DNA of 64,000 nucleotides from Rhodococcus jostii RHA1 (GTDB taxonomy: Bacteria > Actinomycetota > Actinomycetes > Mycobacteriales > Mycobacteriaceae), in contig NC_008268.1 of assembly GCF_000014565.1 (NCBI RefSeq), positions 5,088,501 through 5,152,500 of the forward strand, read 5' to 3'. Both the position numbers and the translations under genes were made by a program. This document shows, in pieces, positions 17,345-26,535 of this stretch. The stretch's first letter is position 1. Every line of letters starts with the position of its first letter. The notes below the pieces were generated by a model. The model was not told where the DNA came from and made no database searches. It worked only from the letters and a program-made list of their open reading frames with translations.

Positions 17345-19114
17345 ATGGTCGAATCGGGGGCATTGGAGAGGGTTGACAGGGGGCCGCGGGAATTCTCGCG
17401 GCTGGTTGATCCTGCACTCCTCCACGGTCCCCGACTCGACCGGGCCTGGCGTTTACTTCGGCTCGACTTCACCGGTATCGGGTTCGCGACGCTGTTCTTC
17501 TGCTGGTCGCTGACGCCGTCGCTGCTGCCCCGCGACTGGCTGTTCCAGGGGCTGATCGGCGGCATCAACGCCGCGATCGGTTACACGGTGGGAACGGTGG
17601 TCGGCTGGCTGGTGCGTCGCTACTTCCTGCGGCACCGGTCGTGGTGGCCGCTGCCGGAACCGTGGTCCACCGGCCTGCGCGTCGTCGTGACGGTGACGTG
17701 CGTGGTCGTGAGTCTCGTGATGCTCGCGTACTCCGCGGCATGGCAGCGTGAGATCGCCGCGCTGATGGGGGCGGAGGGCACCACCACCACCGGTTACATC
17801 CGCACGGGCGGACTGAGTCTGCTGGTGGGCGCCGCGATCATCTCGGTGTGGCGGCTGTTGCGCGAACTGGTGCGGTGGATCGCGGCACGACTCATCCGGC
17901 GGTGGCACCTCGCGATCCCGACGGCCACCACCGTCGGCATCCTCATCGTGACGGTGCTGTTCTTCCTGCTCGTCGACGGTGTTCTGATGCGCGGCGTCTA
18001 CGCAGCCACGAATGCGGCTTTCAGCCTGCAGAATTCGACCACCCGCGACGGCACCGAGCAACCACTCGACCCCGAGAAGTCGGGCAGCCCCGAGTCGCTC
18101 GCGCCCTGGGACACCCTCGGGTACGAGGGTCGGAACTTCGTGTCCCGAGGCCTCGACGCCGACGAACTCACGGCAGCCAACGGCACACCGGCCAAGGACC
18201 CCATCCGCGTCTACGCCGGGCTGGAGACCGCCGAGGACCCGGACGCGCGCATGGACATCGTCATCGACGAACTCGAGCGGACCGGCGCATTCTCGCGCAA
18301 GGTCCTCGTCGTCATCCCCACCACCGGCACCGGCTGGGTCAATCCGACTGCGGCGCAGGCGATCGAGCTGGTCCACAACGGTGACACGGCATTGGTGGCC
18401 AGCCAGTACTCGTTCCTGCCGAGCTGGATCTCGTTCCTCGCCGACCGCGAGAAGGCCGCGGAGGCGGGGAAGAAACTGATCGACCGCGTGCACGAGCGGT
18501 GGTTGCAGGAACCCGAGGCGACGCGCCCCAAACTGCTGGTCTACGGCGAAAGTCTCGGCACCCAGGCGGGGGAGGGCGCCTTCGGCACGCTGAGCGACAT
18601 CCGGCAGACCGTCGACGGCGTGTTGTGGGTCGGGCCGCCCAACTCGAACCGCCTGTGGGGGCAGCTGATCCAGCGCCGCGACCCCGGCACGCCCGAGGTG
18701 GATCCCGAGTACGCGGCGGGTCTGGTGGTGCGGTTCGCCGACGACTCCGCCGACATGGTCGAGGAAACCGGCGAGTGGCTGTCACCGCGCATCCTGTACG
18801 TGCAGCACCCGTCCGATCCCGTCGTGTGGTGGTCGCCCGACCTGGCATTCACCCGCCCCGACTGGTTGAAGGAACCACCGGGCGAGGATCGTTCACCGTC
18901 CATGAAATGGTTTCCGTTCGTGACGTTCTGGCAGGTCTCCGCCGACCTCACCAACGCCGCAGGCGTGCCGGACGGGCACGGCCACAATTACGGGACTCTC
19001 GTCCTCGACGGCTGGATCACGGTCGCCCAGCCCGAGGGATGGACGCCCGTCGACACCGAACGCGTCCGGTCCACTCTCGAATCCCTCTCCGGGACAGAGG
19101 GCCCGGAGAAGTGA
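17345..19114 (+). CDS. Membrane-anchored alpha/beta-hydrolase (DUF2319/Abhydrolase_9 type)
   Basis: A 589-residue protein with an N-terminal membrane region and a C-terminal hydrolase domain. Four or so helices (GFATLFFCWSLTPSLLP, AAIGYTVGTVVGWLV, VVVTVTCVVVSLVMLAYSA, VGILIVTVLFFLLVDGVLM) precede residue 220. The hydrolase part contains the nucleophile elbow VYGESLGTQ (GESLG) and PHE-like strand ILYVQHPSDPVVWW; the terminal His is in GHGHNYG. It starts 3 nt after purL with little ribosome site, so translation may depend on purL. Its stop overlaps the GTG of the next gene. Substrate is unknown; a lipid or cell-wall ester is a guess. Confidence 0.78.
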   Translation: MVESGALERVDRGPREFSRLVDPALLHGPRLDRAWRLLRLDFTGIGFATLFFCWSLTPSLLPRDWLFQGLIGGINAAIGYTVGTVVGWLVRRYFLRHRSWWPLPEPWSTGLRVVVTVTCVVVSLVMLAYSAAWQREIAALMGAEGTTTTGYIRTGGLSLLVGAAIISVWRLLRELVRWIAARLIRRWHLAIPTATTVGILIVTVLFFLLVDGVLMRGVYAATNAAFSLQNSTTRDGTEQPLDPEKSGSPESLAPWDTLGYEGRNFVSRGLDADELTAANGTPAKDPIRVYAGLETAEDPDARMDIVIDELERTGAFSRKVLVVIPTTGTGWVNPTAAQAIELVHNGDTALVASQYSFLPSWISFLADREKAAEAGKKLIDRVHERWLQEPEATRPKLLVYGESLGTQAGEGAFGTLSDIRQTVDGVLWVGPPNSNRLWGQLIQRRDPGTPEVDPEYAAGLVVRFADDSADMVEETGEWLSPRILYVQHPSDPVVWWSPDLAFTRPDWLKEPPGEDRSPSMKWFPFVTFWQVSADLTNAAGVPDGHGHNYGTLVLDGWITVAQPEGWTPVDTERVRSTLESLSGTEGPEK

Positions 19115-19755
19115 GCAGGCTCGCCTCCGTTGCCGGCGCGGCGGCGGCCGTGCTGTGGAGCAACGTGGTGCTGCCCGGTTCGGGGCTCGGCCCGTACGGG
19201 CGGGCGGTCGCGGGAGGCGCGCTCGGGCTGTCGGTCGTGGGAGCAGCACGCGCCGCGGGTTATGGCATCGACGAACTCGGCCTGTCCGCGTCGAAGGCCC
19301 GGTCCGGGTTGCGGTACGGCGCCCTGGCGTCGGTGATCCCACTCGCCGGATACGCGATCACGCTGAGTGTGCCCGCACTGCGCAGGCGTGTGCCGACCGG
19401 CGACGACGTCACCGATTTCGCCGGCTGGGTGGGGTTCCGGATTCCGGTGGGGACCGTGGCGCACGAGGAACTGCTGTTCCGCAGCGTCCTGTCCGCGATG
19501 CTGCGACGGGCCTGGCCACCTGCGACGGCCCACGCCCTGCACGCCGCCACGTTCGGGCTGTGGCACGTGCGCGCGGCCCGGATCGCCGGTGACGGCGTCG
19601 CCGCGAGCGTGCTGCTCACCGGCTGCTCCGCGTGGCTGTTCGAGTGGGCGCGTCGACGCAGCGGCAGCGTCGTAGCCCCTGCACTGCTGCACCTTTCGAT
19701 CAACGTCGGTGGGGCGGTTGCCGCCGAACTCGTGCGGGCCCGCACAGTAGATTGA
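19111..19755 (+). CDS. CPBP family intramembrane metalloprotease
   Basis: A 214-residue polytopic membrane protein of the CPBP (Rce1-like, ABI) family. Motif 1 is EELLFR in VAHEELLFRSVL, motif 2 is HAATFGLWHV, and motif 3 is HLSIN; together these supply the Glu and His residues of the metalloprotease site. GTG 19111 overlaps the preceding stop (GTGA) and has GGAGAA just upstream. Rhodococcal substrates are unknown. It is coupled to the membrane hydrolase before it, so the two may act in the same envelope process. Confidence 0.82.
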   Translation: MSRLASVAGAAAAVLWSNVVLPGSGLGPYGRAVAGGALGLSVVGAARAAGYGIDELGLSASKARSGLRYGALASVIPLAGYAITLSVPALRRRVPTGDDVTDFAGWVGFRIPVGTVAHEELLFRSVLSAMLRRAWPPATAHALHAATFGLWHVRAARIAGDGVAASVLLTGCSAWLFEWARRRSGSVVAPALLHLSINVGGAVAAELVRARTVD

Positions 19756-19759
19756 GCGT

Positions 19760-20146
19760 ATGCCGCCGCGCCGAGCCGTAGATCCCGCTGAACTGAGAGC
19801 CGCCGTACTCGAGGTCGGCCCGTGGCTGCGCGGCGATTCCGAGGAGAAACCGTCCCGCACCCAGCTGGCCGCGGCGGTCCGGCTCAGCGCACGGACGCTC
19901 GAGCAGGTCGCGCCCGGTTCGAGCGTGGAGGTCCGGGTTCCGCCGTTCGTCGCGGTCCAGTGCATCGAGGGCCCGCGGCACACCCGCGGCACCCCACCCA
20001 ACGTCGTGGAAACCGACCCCCGGACGTGGCTGCTGATGGTGACCGGACTGCTGGAGTTCGACAGCGCGACCGCCGGCGGCGGAGTGTCGGTGTCGGGGAG
20101 TCGCGCCGGGGAGATCGCCCACTGGCTGCCGCTGCTGCGCGTGTAG
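19760..20146 (+). CDS. Sterol-carrier-like protein (bacterial SCP ortholog family)
   Basis: A 128-residue cytosolic protein of the bacterial sterol carrier family SCP_3, matching Rv0807 in position and type. Conserved parts are VAPGSSVEVRVPPFVAVQCIEGPRHTRGTPPNVVETDPRTWLLM and SGSRAGEIAHWLPLLRV at the C-terminus. A lipid-binding pocket is expected from the fold, but ligand and role are unknown. It follows the CPBP gene by 4 nt and is probably in the purL transcription unit. Its TAG stop abuts the stop of the convergent methyltransferase with no base between them. Confidence 0.78.
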   Translation: MPPRRAVDPAELRAAVLEVGPWLRGDSEEKPSRTQLAAAVRLSARTLEQVAPGSSVEVRVPPFVAVQCIEGPRHTRGTPPNVVETDPRTWLLMVTGLLEFDSATAGGGVSVSGSRAGEIAHWLPLLRV

Positions 20147-21466
20147 TCAGCCCAGCCACAACGCGCGGGTGCGGGGCAGGCCGCTCGACCCGTCATCGGA
20201 CGGGCGCACGGCCAGCACCTGATGGATCGTCAGCCGGCCCTTCTCCTCGAACCCCAGGGCGCTGGCCGCGAGGTACAGCAACCAGGTGCGGGCCCGCTCC
20301 GCGCCGGCGAGCCGGCTCGCGTCGTCCCAGGAGTCGCGGAGTCTGCCCACCCACGCCCGCAGGGTGAGTGCGTAGTGCTCCCGGAGGGCCTCGACGTCGC
20401 GCACCTCGAGTCCGGCGCGCTCGAAGGCGTCGAGCGTTCTGCTCAGCGGCAGCACCTCGCCGTCCGGGAAGATGTAGTTCTCGATCAACCCCGACGAGGT
20501 GTCGGTGCCGGTGAGCGACCGGACCGAGGCGATCGCGTGGTTGAGCAGCCGGCCTTCGGGACGCAGAAGGTCGAGTAGGTGCTGCGCATACTCCGGCAGC
20601 GCGGAGTCGCCGACGTGTTCGGACATGCCGATGCTGGAGATCGCGTCGAACGGACCGTCGACGACGTCGCGGTAGTCCTGCACGCGGATCTCGATCAGAT
20701 CCGACAGCCCGGCCTCGGAGACCCTCGCCCGCGCCCATTCGGCCTGTTCGTGGCTGAGGGTGACCCCGACGACGGACACGTCGTACTTCTCGGCGGCGTG
20801 GATCGCCATCGAACCCCAGCCGCAGCCCACGTCCAGCAGTCGCATGCCCGACTGGAGACCGAGCTTGCGGCAGACCAGGTCGAGCTTGTCGTTCTGCGCT
20901 TCCTCGAGCGTCCCGATCGCACCGCGGTCGTCTGGTCGCTGGTCCCAGTAGCCGCAGGAGTAGACCATCGTCGGACCGAGGAACAGGCGGTAGAAATCGT
21001 TGCCGACGTCGTAGTGATGTGAGACCGAGGACGCGTCGCGCGCCTTGCTGTGCTTGGCGCCGCGGCGCCGCGACACCTCCACCGACGGCGGTGTCGGCCG
21101 GAGTCCGAGGCCGCCGAGCCGGACGAACGTCGACAGCGACTTCAGGACGGTGCCGCGGTCGAATCCGCGGACGCCGAGAGTGCCCAGCCGGTCGACGAGG
21201 TCCGGAAGCGTCAGCAGCCGGAAGACGTCGCCCTCGATCTCGAGGTCACCGGACACGTAGGCCCGGACGAGACCGAGTTCGTTCGGCGACCAGAGCACCC
21301 TCCGGATGGCCCGGCGGTTGCGGAAGACGATGGTGACATCGGAGTCCGGGCCGGCTTCCGAGCCGTCCCAGCATCGGACGTGCACGGGAATGGGGATGCC
21401 CATCGCACCTTCGAAGGCGCTCAGCAGGCGTTCTGCGGCGGTCGGTGCGGTGCTGCGGACGTTCAT
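20147..21466 (-). CDS. Cyclopropane-fatty-acyl-phospholipid synthase family methyltransferase
   Basis: A 439-residue SAM-dependent enzyme that modifies the double bond of membrane phospholipid acyl chains, comparable to CfaS and mycobacterial UfaA1. An N-terminal lipid-binding region (about 1-130) is followed by the methyltransferase domain: SVSHHYDVGNDFYRLFLGPTMVYSCGYW, then LLDVGCGWGSMAIHAAE as motif I, VGVTLSHEQ, SIGMSEHVG and ENYIFPDGEVLPLS. The product could be a cyclopropane or a methyl branch (tuberculostearate precursor); no neighbouring reductase of the BfaA type is present to decide. It is convergent with the SCP-like gene. Confidence 0.88.
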   Translation of the reverse strand: MNVRSTAPTAAERLLSAFEGAMGIPIPVHVRCWDGSEAGPDSDVTIVFRNRRAIRRVLWSPNELGLVRAYVSGDLEIEGDVFRLLTLPDLVDRLGTLGVRGFDRGTVLKSLSTFVRLGGLGLRPTPPSVEVSRRRGAKHSKARDASSVSHHYDVGNDFYRLFLGPTMVYSCGYWDQRPDDRGAIGTLEEAQNDKLDLVCRKLGLQSGMRLLDVGCGWGSMAIHAAEKYDVSVVGVTLSHEQAEWARARVSEAGLSDLIEIRVQDYRDVVDGPFDAISSIGMSEHVGDSALPEYAQHLLDLLRPEGRLLNHAIASVRSLTGTDTSSGLIENYIFPDGEVLPLSRTLDAFERAGLEVRDVEALREHYALTLRAWVGRLRDSWDDASRLAGAERARTWLLYLAASALGFEEKGRLTIHQVLAVRPSDDGSSGLPRTRALWLG

Positions 21467-21639
21467 CGGACAAGCCCCCGCTCTGTGGTTCGAGGATGCT
21501 GATCGATACCGAAACTAATCTATTTTCGGCCGTCCGTCCGGGAGTCGGGCCGGTTCGATCGGCACCGTGGGCGAAGCGACGGCGCAGGGCACGTAGACTG
21601 ACCTTGCCCCTCACACGCCCATCCCCAGGGAGCACCCCG

Positions 21640-23223
21640 GTGACCAGAGCCGATCTGTCGGTCCACAGTCCTAATCTTCTCTCTTCGAACCCGTCCGACG
21701 AGGACGAGAACGAGCCCCGCGAGGAATGCGGAGTCTTCGGCGTCTGGGCGCCGGGAGAGGATGTGGCGAAACTCACCTACTACGGACTTTATGCTCTGCA
21801 GCACCGTGGGCAGGAAGCGGCGGGCATCGCCGTTGCCGACGGCTCGCAGGTGCTGGTCTTCAAGGACCTCGGGTTGGTCAGCCAGGTGTTCGACGAACAG
21901 ACCCTGGCAGCGATGCCGGGCCACGTCGCCGTCGGTCACTGTCGCTACTCCACCACGGGCTCGACCACGTGGGAGAACGCGCAGCCGATCTTCCGCACCA
22001 CCGCCGCGGGCAGCGGCATCGCCCTCGGGCACAACGGCAACCTCGTCAATACGGCGGAGCTGGCGCAGCGCGCCCGTGAAGCCGGGCTGGTCAACGACAA
22101 GCGGCCCGGCGGCGCCACGTCCGACTCGGACGTCGTCGGGGCCCTTCTTGCGCACGCCGCCGCCGACAGCACCATCGAGCAGGCCGCCATGAAGCTCCTG
22201 CCGACATTGCGCGGCGCGTTCTGCCTCACCTTCATGGACGAGCACACGCTCTACGCGGCCCGTGACCCGCACGGCATCCGTCCGCTGTGCCTCGGACGCC
22301 TGGACCGCGGCTGGGTCGTGGCCAGCGAGACGGCCGCACTCGACATCGTCGGCGCGTCCTTCGTCCGCGACATCGAGCCCGGCGAACTGCTCGCCATCGA
22401 CGCCGACGGCGTCCGCTCCTCCCGTTTTGCGAACCCCGAGCCCAAGGGCTGCGTGTTCGAGTACGTGTACCTGGCCCGTCCGGACAGTGTCATCGCCGGA
22501 CGTTCGGTGCATTCCACCCGCGTCGAGATCGGCCGTCGCCTCGCCACCGAGCACCCCGCCGAGGGCGACCTCGTCATCCCGGTCCCCGAATCGGGCACTC
22601 CGGCCGCGGTCGGTTACGCGCAGGGGTCGGGCATTCCGTACGGCCAGGGTCTGATGAAGAACGCCTACGTCGGCCGCACGTTCATCCAGCCGTCGCAGAC
22701 GATCCGCCAGCTCGGTATCCGCCTCAAGCTCAACCCGCTCAAGGAAGTCATCCGCGGCAAGCGCCTCGTGGTGGTGGACGATTCGATCGTCCGCGGCAAC
22801 ACCCAGCGCGCGCTCATCCGGATGCTCCGCGAGGCCGGCGCACTGGAGATCCATGTCCGGATCGCGTCGCCGCCGGTCAAGTGGCCCTGCTTCTACGGCA
22901 TCGACTTCGCCTCCCCGGCCGAGCTGATCGCCAACGGCGCGGGCGGCGGCGGCGAGCCCGGGAGCTTCGACGAGATGCTCGAAGGCGTGCGCCGTTCCAT
23001 CGGCGCCGACACCCTCGGCTACATCTCCACCGAAGGCATGATCGCCGCCACCGAGCAGCCTGCGTCGCGACTGTGCGCGGCCTGCTTCGACGGCACGTAC
23101 CCCATCGCGCTCCCCACGGAGACGTCGATCGGAAAGAACGTTCTCGAGGGAATGCTCGAGAGCGCGGCAGGCGGTCCCGCGACGCGGGAGAACGACAACG
23201 CGAACGCCCTCAGTCGGCCGTAG
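21640..23223 (+). CDS. purF: Amidophosphoribosyltransferase PurF
   Basis: A 527-residue PurF that makes 5-phosphoribosylamine from PRPP and glutamine, the committed purine step. A propeptide of about 29 residues precedes the catalytic Cys (EECGVFGVW), as in Bacillus-type enzymes that are cleaved to expose it. The four [4Fe-4S] cysteines are visible in KGCVFEYVY, KWPCFYGIDF and RLCAACFDGTYP, so this is the oxygen-sensitive cluster type. The PRPP motif is VVVDDSIVRGNT. GTG 21640 has AGGGAG upstream, and a TAGACT -10 lies at 21594-21599. The complementary long frame is a shadow. Confidence 0.95.
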   Translation: MTRADLSVHSPNLLSSNPSDEDENEPREECGVFGVWAPGEDVAKLTYYGLYALQHRGQEAAGIAVADGSQVLVFKDLGLVSQVFDEQTLAAMPGHVAVGHCRYSTTGSTTWENAQPIFRTTAAGSGIALGHNGNLVNTAELAQRAREAGLVNDKRPGGATSDSDVVGALLAHAAADSTIEQAAMKLLPTLRGAFCLTFMDEHTLYAARDPHGIRPLCLGRLDRGWVVASETAALDIVGASFVRDIEPGELLAIDADGVRSSRFANPEPKGCVFEYVYLARPDSVIAGRSVHSTRVEIGRRLATEHPAEGDLVIPVPESGTPAAVGYAQGSGIPYGQGLMKNAYVGRTFIQPSQTIRQLGIRLKLNPLKEVIRGKRLVVVDDSIVRGNTQRALIRMLREAGALEIHVRIASPPVKWPCFYGIDFASPAELIANGAGGGGEPGSFDEMLEGVRRSIGADTLGYISTEGMIAATEQPASRLCAACFDGTYPIALPTETSIGKNVLEGMLESAAGGPATRENDNANALSRP

Positions 23224-23343
23224 GCCGGTACATCGGGATCCGGCCGGAGAACGTACTCCGGTACCGTAAGGACGCAATCACAGCACTCGATTGCCCGACC
23301 GACACGATTTTGACGAGCAACAGAAGGCTGGAGTAACAACCAC

Positions 23344-24423
23344 ATGACCGAGGATCCGACAAGTCGCCCTGGCGCGTCCTACGCCGCCGCAGGAGTGGAC
23401 ATCGCCGCAGGCGATCGGGCGGTGGAACTCTTCGCTCCCTTGGCCAAGCGCGCCAGCCGTCCCGAGGTTCTCGGTGGTCTCGGTGGATTCGCGGGTCTGT
23501 TCTCGCTCAAGGGTGACTACAAGGAGCCGCTGCTCGCGGCGTCCACGGACGGGGTGGGCACCAAGCTCGCCGTCGCTCAGGCACTCGACAAGCACGACAC
23601 CGTGGGCCTGGACCTGGTCGCGATGGTCGTCGACGACCTCGTCGTCTGTGGTGCCGAGCCCCTGTTCCTGCAGGACTACATCGCCGTCGGGCGGGTCGTC
23701 CCGGAGCGTGTCGCCGAACTCGTCAGCGGCATCGCCGAAGGCTGCATCCAGGCCGGTTGCGCGCTGCTCGGTGGCGAGACGGCGGAGCACCCCGGTGTGA
23801 TGGCGGACGGCGACTACGACCTGTCCGCGACCGGCGTCGGTGTGGTCGAAGCCGACCAGGTGCTGGGGCCCGACCGGGTCCGTCCCGGCGATGTCGTGAT
23901 CGCCATGGGTTCGTCCGGACTGCATTCCAACGGTTACTCGCTGGCCCGCAAGGTCCTGCTCGAGATCGACCACATGAGCCTGACGGCGCACGTCGACGAG
24001 TTCGGCCGCACCCTGGGCGAGGAGATGCTCGAGCCCACGAAGATTTACGCCAAGGACTGCCTGGCTCTCGCCGCCGAGACGGACGTGCGCACGTTCTGCC
24101 ATGTCACCGGCGGTGGCTTGGCCAACAACCTCGCTCGGGTCATGCCGAAGGGTCTGGTCGCCGAACTCGACCGCGGCACGTGGAGCCCGGCTCCGATCTT
24201 CGCGATGATCGCGCAGCGCGGCCGGGTGGAGCGGGCCGAGATGGAGCAGACGTTCAACATGGGCGTCGGCATGGTCGCGATCGTGGCGCCCGAGGACGTC
24301 GATCGTGCGCTGGCCGTCCTGACGGCGCGTCACATCGACTGCTGGACGCTGGGCAGCATCAAGAAGTCGCACGACGTGTCGGCGGAGCGCGCAATTCTCG
24401 CCGGCGATCACCCGCGGTTCTAG
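23344..24423 (+). CDS. purM: Phosphoribosylformylglycinamidine cyclo-ligase PurM
   Basis: A 359-residue AIR synthase that closes the imidazole ring of FGAM with ATP. Family motifs are LLAASTDGVGTKLAVA, MVVDDLVVCGAEPLFLQDYIAVG, LLGGETAEHPG, GLHSNGYSLAR and CHVTGGGLANNLARVMP. ATG 23344 follows a CTGGAG site. The 120-nt gap after purF contains small dyads (CCGGAG-N6-CTCCGG near 23244) but no strong terminator, so read-through from purF is likely. A 17-bp bidirectional terminator follows. Confidence 0.95.
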   Translation: MTEDPTSRPGASYAAAGVDIAAGDRAVELFAPLAKRASRPEVLGGLGGFAGLFSLKGDYKEPLLAASTDGVGTKLAVAQALDKHDTVGLDLVAMVVDDLVVCGAEPLFLQDYIAVGRVVPERVAELVSGIAEGCIQAGCALLGGETAEHPGVMADGDYDLSATGVGVVEADQVLGPDRVRPGDVVIAMGSSGLHSNGYSLARKVLLEIDHMSLTAHVDEFGRTLGEEMLEPTKIYAKDCLALAAETDVRTFCHVTGGGLANNLARVMPKGLVAELDRGTWSPAPIFAMIAQRGRVERAEMEQTFNMGVGMVAIVAPEDVDRALAVLTARHIDCWTLGSIKKSHDVSAERAILAGDHPRF

Positions 24424-24482
24424 GGTCGGGCGCCGTTTGTCGGAACGGGGCGAGCTAGTGGCCCCGACCGGCTGAAGATGTG

Positions 24483-24520
24483 GAAATGAGGGGGAGCCGG
24501 TATCGGCTCCCCCTCATTTC
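24483..24520. terminator. Bidirectional terminator between purM and DUF3073
   Basis: Perfect 17-bp stem (24483-24499 with 24504-24520) closed by the tetraloop GTAT, with the AT-rich base AAAT/ATTT giving a T-rich exit in both directions. Confidence 0.85.
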
Positions 24521-24534
24521 GTTGTCTTCAGATC

Positions 24535-24735
24535 TCAGCGACGCCAGTCGTCGTCGTCCTCCCGGGAGTGACCCTCCCTGTCGGCACGCTGGTCAGCGAA
24601 GACCTCGTCCCGATGCGAGTTGGACGACCCACCTGAGAGCTCTCGTTGCAGGCTGTCAAAATCCGTGGTCGGTACGCTGTACTTCAGCTCGCGTGCAACC
24701 TTGGTCTGCTTTGCCTTAGCCCGGCCGCGGCCCAT
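24535..24735 (-). CDS. DUF3073 family protein
   Basis: A 66-residue very charged protein of the actinobacterial DUF3073 family, positioned like Rv0810c after purM. The conserved part is the N-terminus MGRGRAKAKQTKVARELKYS; the C-terminal half is rich in Asp, Arg and Ser and looks disordered. ATG 24735 is preceded by GAGGGGG; the longer in-frame start has no site. The function is unknown; the basic head suggests binding to nucleic acid or ribosome, as inference only. Confidence 0.8.
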   Translation of the reverse strand: MGRGRAKAKQTKVARELKYSVPTTDFDSLQRELSGGSSNSHRDEVFADQRADREGHSREDDDDWRR

Positions 24736-24916
24736 GGCTGACCCCCTCGCGCTTTCGCGGGGCGGCCTGGGGAATTTGGCGGCCCCGTTTGAGTGTGTAA
24801 GTTCCTGTCCCACACTCTAGCGTGGAAAAGTCCCTCGCGCTTCCATCCACACCCCGAAGCGGTGTCGGTTTAGTCTCACCGGGCTCGCGAGCTGCCCCGA
24901 TGCCGACATTTCGCCC

Positions 24917-25870
24917 TCAGAAGACTCCCGGAATTGCCCGGACCGTCCCCACCCGGACGCCGCCGCCGAGCACGGGCTGCGATGCGAGAGCCGCCAGATC
25001 CTCGGTCCACTCGGCGCCCATCCGGTGGAGAAGTGCTGCGGCGAGGGGTAACCGGGCCCGTTCGTGGCCGTCGTCGATCTTCAGCGCGAACGCCGAGCCG
25101 TCGGGGAGCGCGCCGGCGTAGACACCGTCGGCTCCGGCCTTCGTCATCAGCCCGGGCACGACCGGCATCAGCCGCGCGTCGTCCTTGCCGGTGCCCGAGA
25201 CGAGGTAGGGGTGCTCGCGGACGGCGTCGGCGACGGCGAGCTCGGGGGAGTCGGGTTCGGCGGTGACGAGCCGGGCGAACGCGCGCGCCAGATGCGTCAG
25301 CGACAGCGGGACGATCGGCAGCCCGCATCCGTCGATGCCGAGTTCGGCGTCGACGTCGCCGCTGATCGACCCGAGCGTCTCGACGACCGCGAGTTGCAGC
25401 GGATGCGTCGGCTCGAGGTAGCTGTCCACCGGCCAGTCGTTGGCCAGGCAGGTCGCGAGCATCGCCGCGTGCTTGCCGGAGCAGTTCATGTACACCGGGC
25501 GGGGGAGCTCACCGGCGGCCAGCAGTTCGGCCCGGGCGAGTTCGTTGGAGGGCAGATCGGCGGGGCAGCGGAGCTGGTCCTCGTCGAGGCCGTACCGGGC
25601 GAGCAGCTGCTCGACGAGTTCGATGTGGTCCGACTCGCCCTCGTGGGATGCGGTCGCGATCGCGAGCTCTTCGGAACTGGTCGGCTCGAAGCCGTTCCGC
25701 AGCATCGTCACGGCCTGCCACGGCTTGTTCGACGACCGCGGGTAGATCGGCGTGTGCACCTCACCGAGGGTGAGCGCGATCTCGCCGTCCGCGCGGAGGA
25801 TCACCGCGGAACCGCGGTGGACGCACTCACGGAATCCCGAACGGACGACCTCGACCAGTTCGATGCTCAA
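24917..25870 (-). CDS. Asparaginase family protein (asparaginase II type)
   Basis: A 317-residue member of the Asparaginase_II family found in actinobacteria, rhizobia and cyanobacteria, unrelated to the EcA-type enzymes. Characteristic segments are RSSNKPWQAVTMLRNG near residue 50, ASHEGESDHIELVEQLL, MNCSGKHAAMLATC and GIDGCGLPIVPLSL. Predicted reaction is hydrolysis of L-asparagine to aspartate and ammonia. The start appears to be TTG 25870, embedded in the TGA stop of the MOSC gene (TTGA), so translation is coupled. It is the last gene of a three-gene leftward operon. Confidence 0.82.
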   Translation of the reverse strand: MSIELVEVVRSGFRECVHRGSAVILRADGEIALTLGEVHTPIYPRSSNKPWQAVTMLRNGFEPTSSEELAIATASHEGESDHIELVEQLLARYGLDEDQLRCPADLPSNELARAELLAAGELPRPVYMNCSGKHAAMLATCLANDWPVDSYLEPTHPLQLAVVETLGSISGDVDAELGIDGCGLPIVPLSLTHLARAFARLVTAEPDSPELAVADAVREHPYLVSGTGKDDARLMPVVPGLMTKAGADGVYAGALPDGSAFALKIDDGHERARLPLAAALLHRMGAEWTEDLAALASQPVLGGGVRVGTVRAIPGVF

Positions 25871-26535
25871 TACGTGACCTGCACTTCCAGTCCGGCGATC
25901 CGTCGGCGGGCCTTGTCCGCGACGGTCGGAGAGAGGTTCTCCTGCTGTTCGAGCAGCGCCACGAACCGTTCCGGGTCGCGGCCGGTGAACAGATCGCGCA
26001 CGGTGACGCCGTGGCCGGGCACGTGGATGCGCTGGACGGTGTCGCCGGCGCTGACCGACCCCTCCGTCACCACCCGCAGGTACGCGCCCGTGTCACCGCG
26101 TTCGGAGAACCGCTTGACCCACCGGGGCTCGGCGGCCCAGACGCCGAACGTGCCGCACGGTGTCCGCGGGCTGGTCACCTCCAGTTCGGTGGTGCCGATC
26201 CGCCAGCGCTCGCCGATCACGGCGTCGGTCGCCGCGATCCCGTCGAGGCGGAGGTTCTCGCCGAACCATCCCGGGGGCAGTTCGCGGCCGAGCTCCGACG
26301 CCCAGCGCCGCGCCTCGTCCTCCTGATAGGCGTAGACGGCCTTGAACGGGCCACCGTGGTACTCGGTGTCACAGACCCGGTCGCCGACCAGTCCGGCGGT
26401 CGTGACGCGCACAGGGCCGTCGACGGGCCGCTTGTCGATCGCCGTCCGGGTCACCCGCCGGGTGCCGCTGTCCCGTTCGGTGTGCAGCACGCAGACGGCC
26501 AGCACCTCGCCGGCCGTCGCGGTCGCCTCGCTCAC
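25867..26535 (-). CDS. MOSC domain-containing protein
   Basis: A 222-residue MOSC protein of the YiiM type. The domain opens with GEVLAVCVLHTERDSGTRRVTRTAIDKRPVDGPV, the conserved VGDRVCDTEYHGG and YAYQEDEARRWA follow, and the sulfur-carrying Cys is probably that in SPRTPCGTFGVW. MOSC proteins handle sulfur bound to the molybdenum cofactor or detoxify N-hydroxylated bases such as 6-hydroxylaminopurine. GTG 26535 overlaps the stop of ygfZ (GTGA), and its own stop overlaps the asparaginase TTG start. The tight coupling suggests a shared transcript rather than a shared pathway. Confidence 0.82.
   Translation of the reverse strand: MSEATATAGEVLAVCVLHTERDSGTRRVTRTAIDKRPVDGPVRVTTAGLVGDRVCDTEYHGGPFKAVYAYQEDEARRWASELGRELPPGWFGENLRLDGIAATDAVIGERWRIGTTELEVTSPRTPCGTFGVWAAEPRWVKRFSERGDTGAYLRVVTEGSVSAGDTVQRIHVPGHGVTVRDLFTGRDPERFVALLEQQENLSPTVADKARRRIAGLEVQVTY

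Noticed and set aside
15059..17425. 788-codon open frame opposite purL
   Set aside because: High GC third positions keep the complement open; the product is low-complexity Gly/Asp/Val/Arg-rich and purL is certain.
21520..23277. 585-codon frame opposite purF
   Set aside because: Shadow of purF, whose catalytic and Fe-S cysteines are intact.
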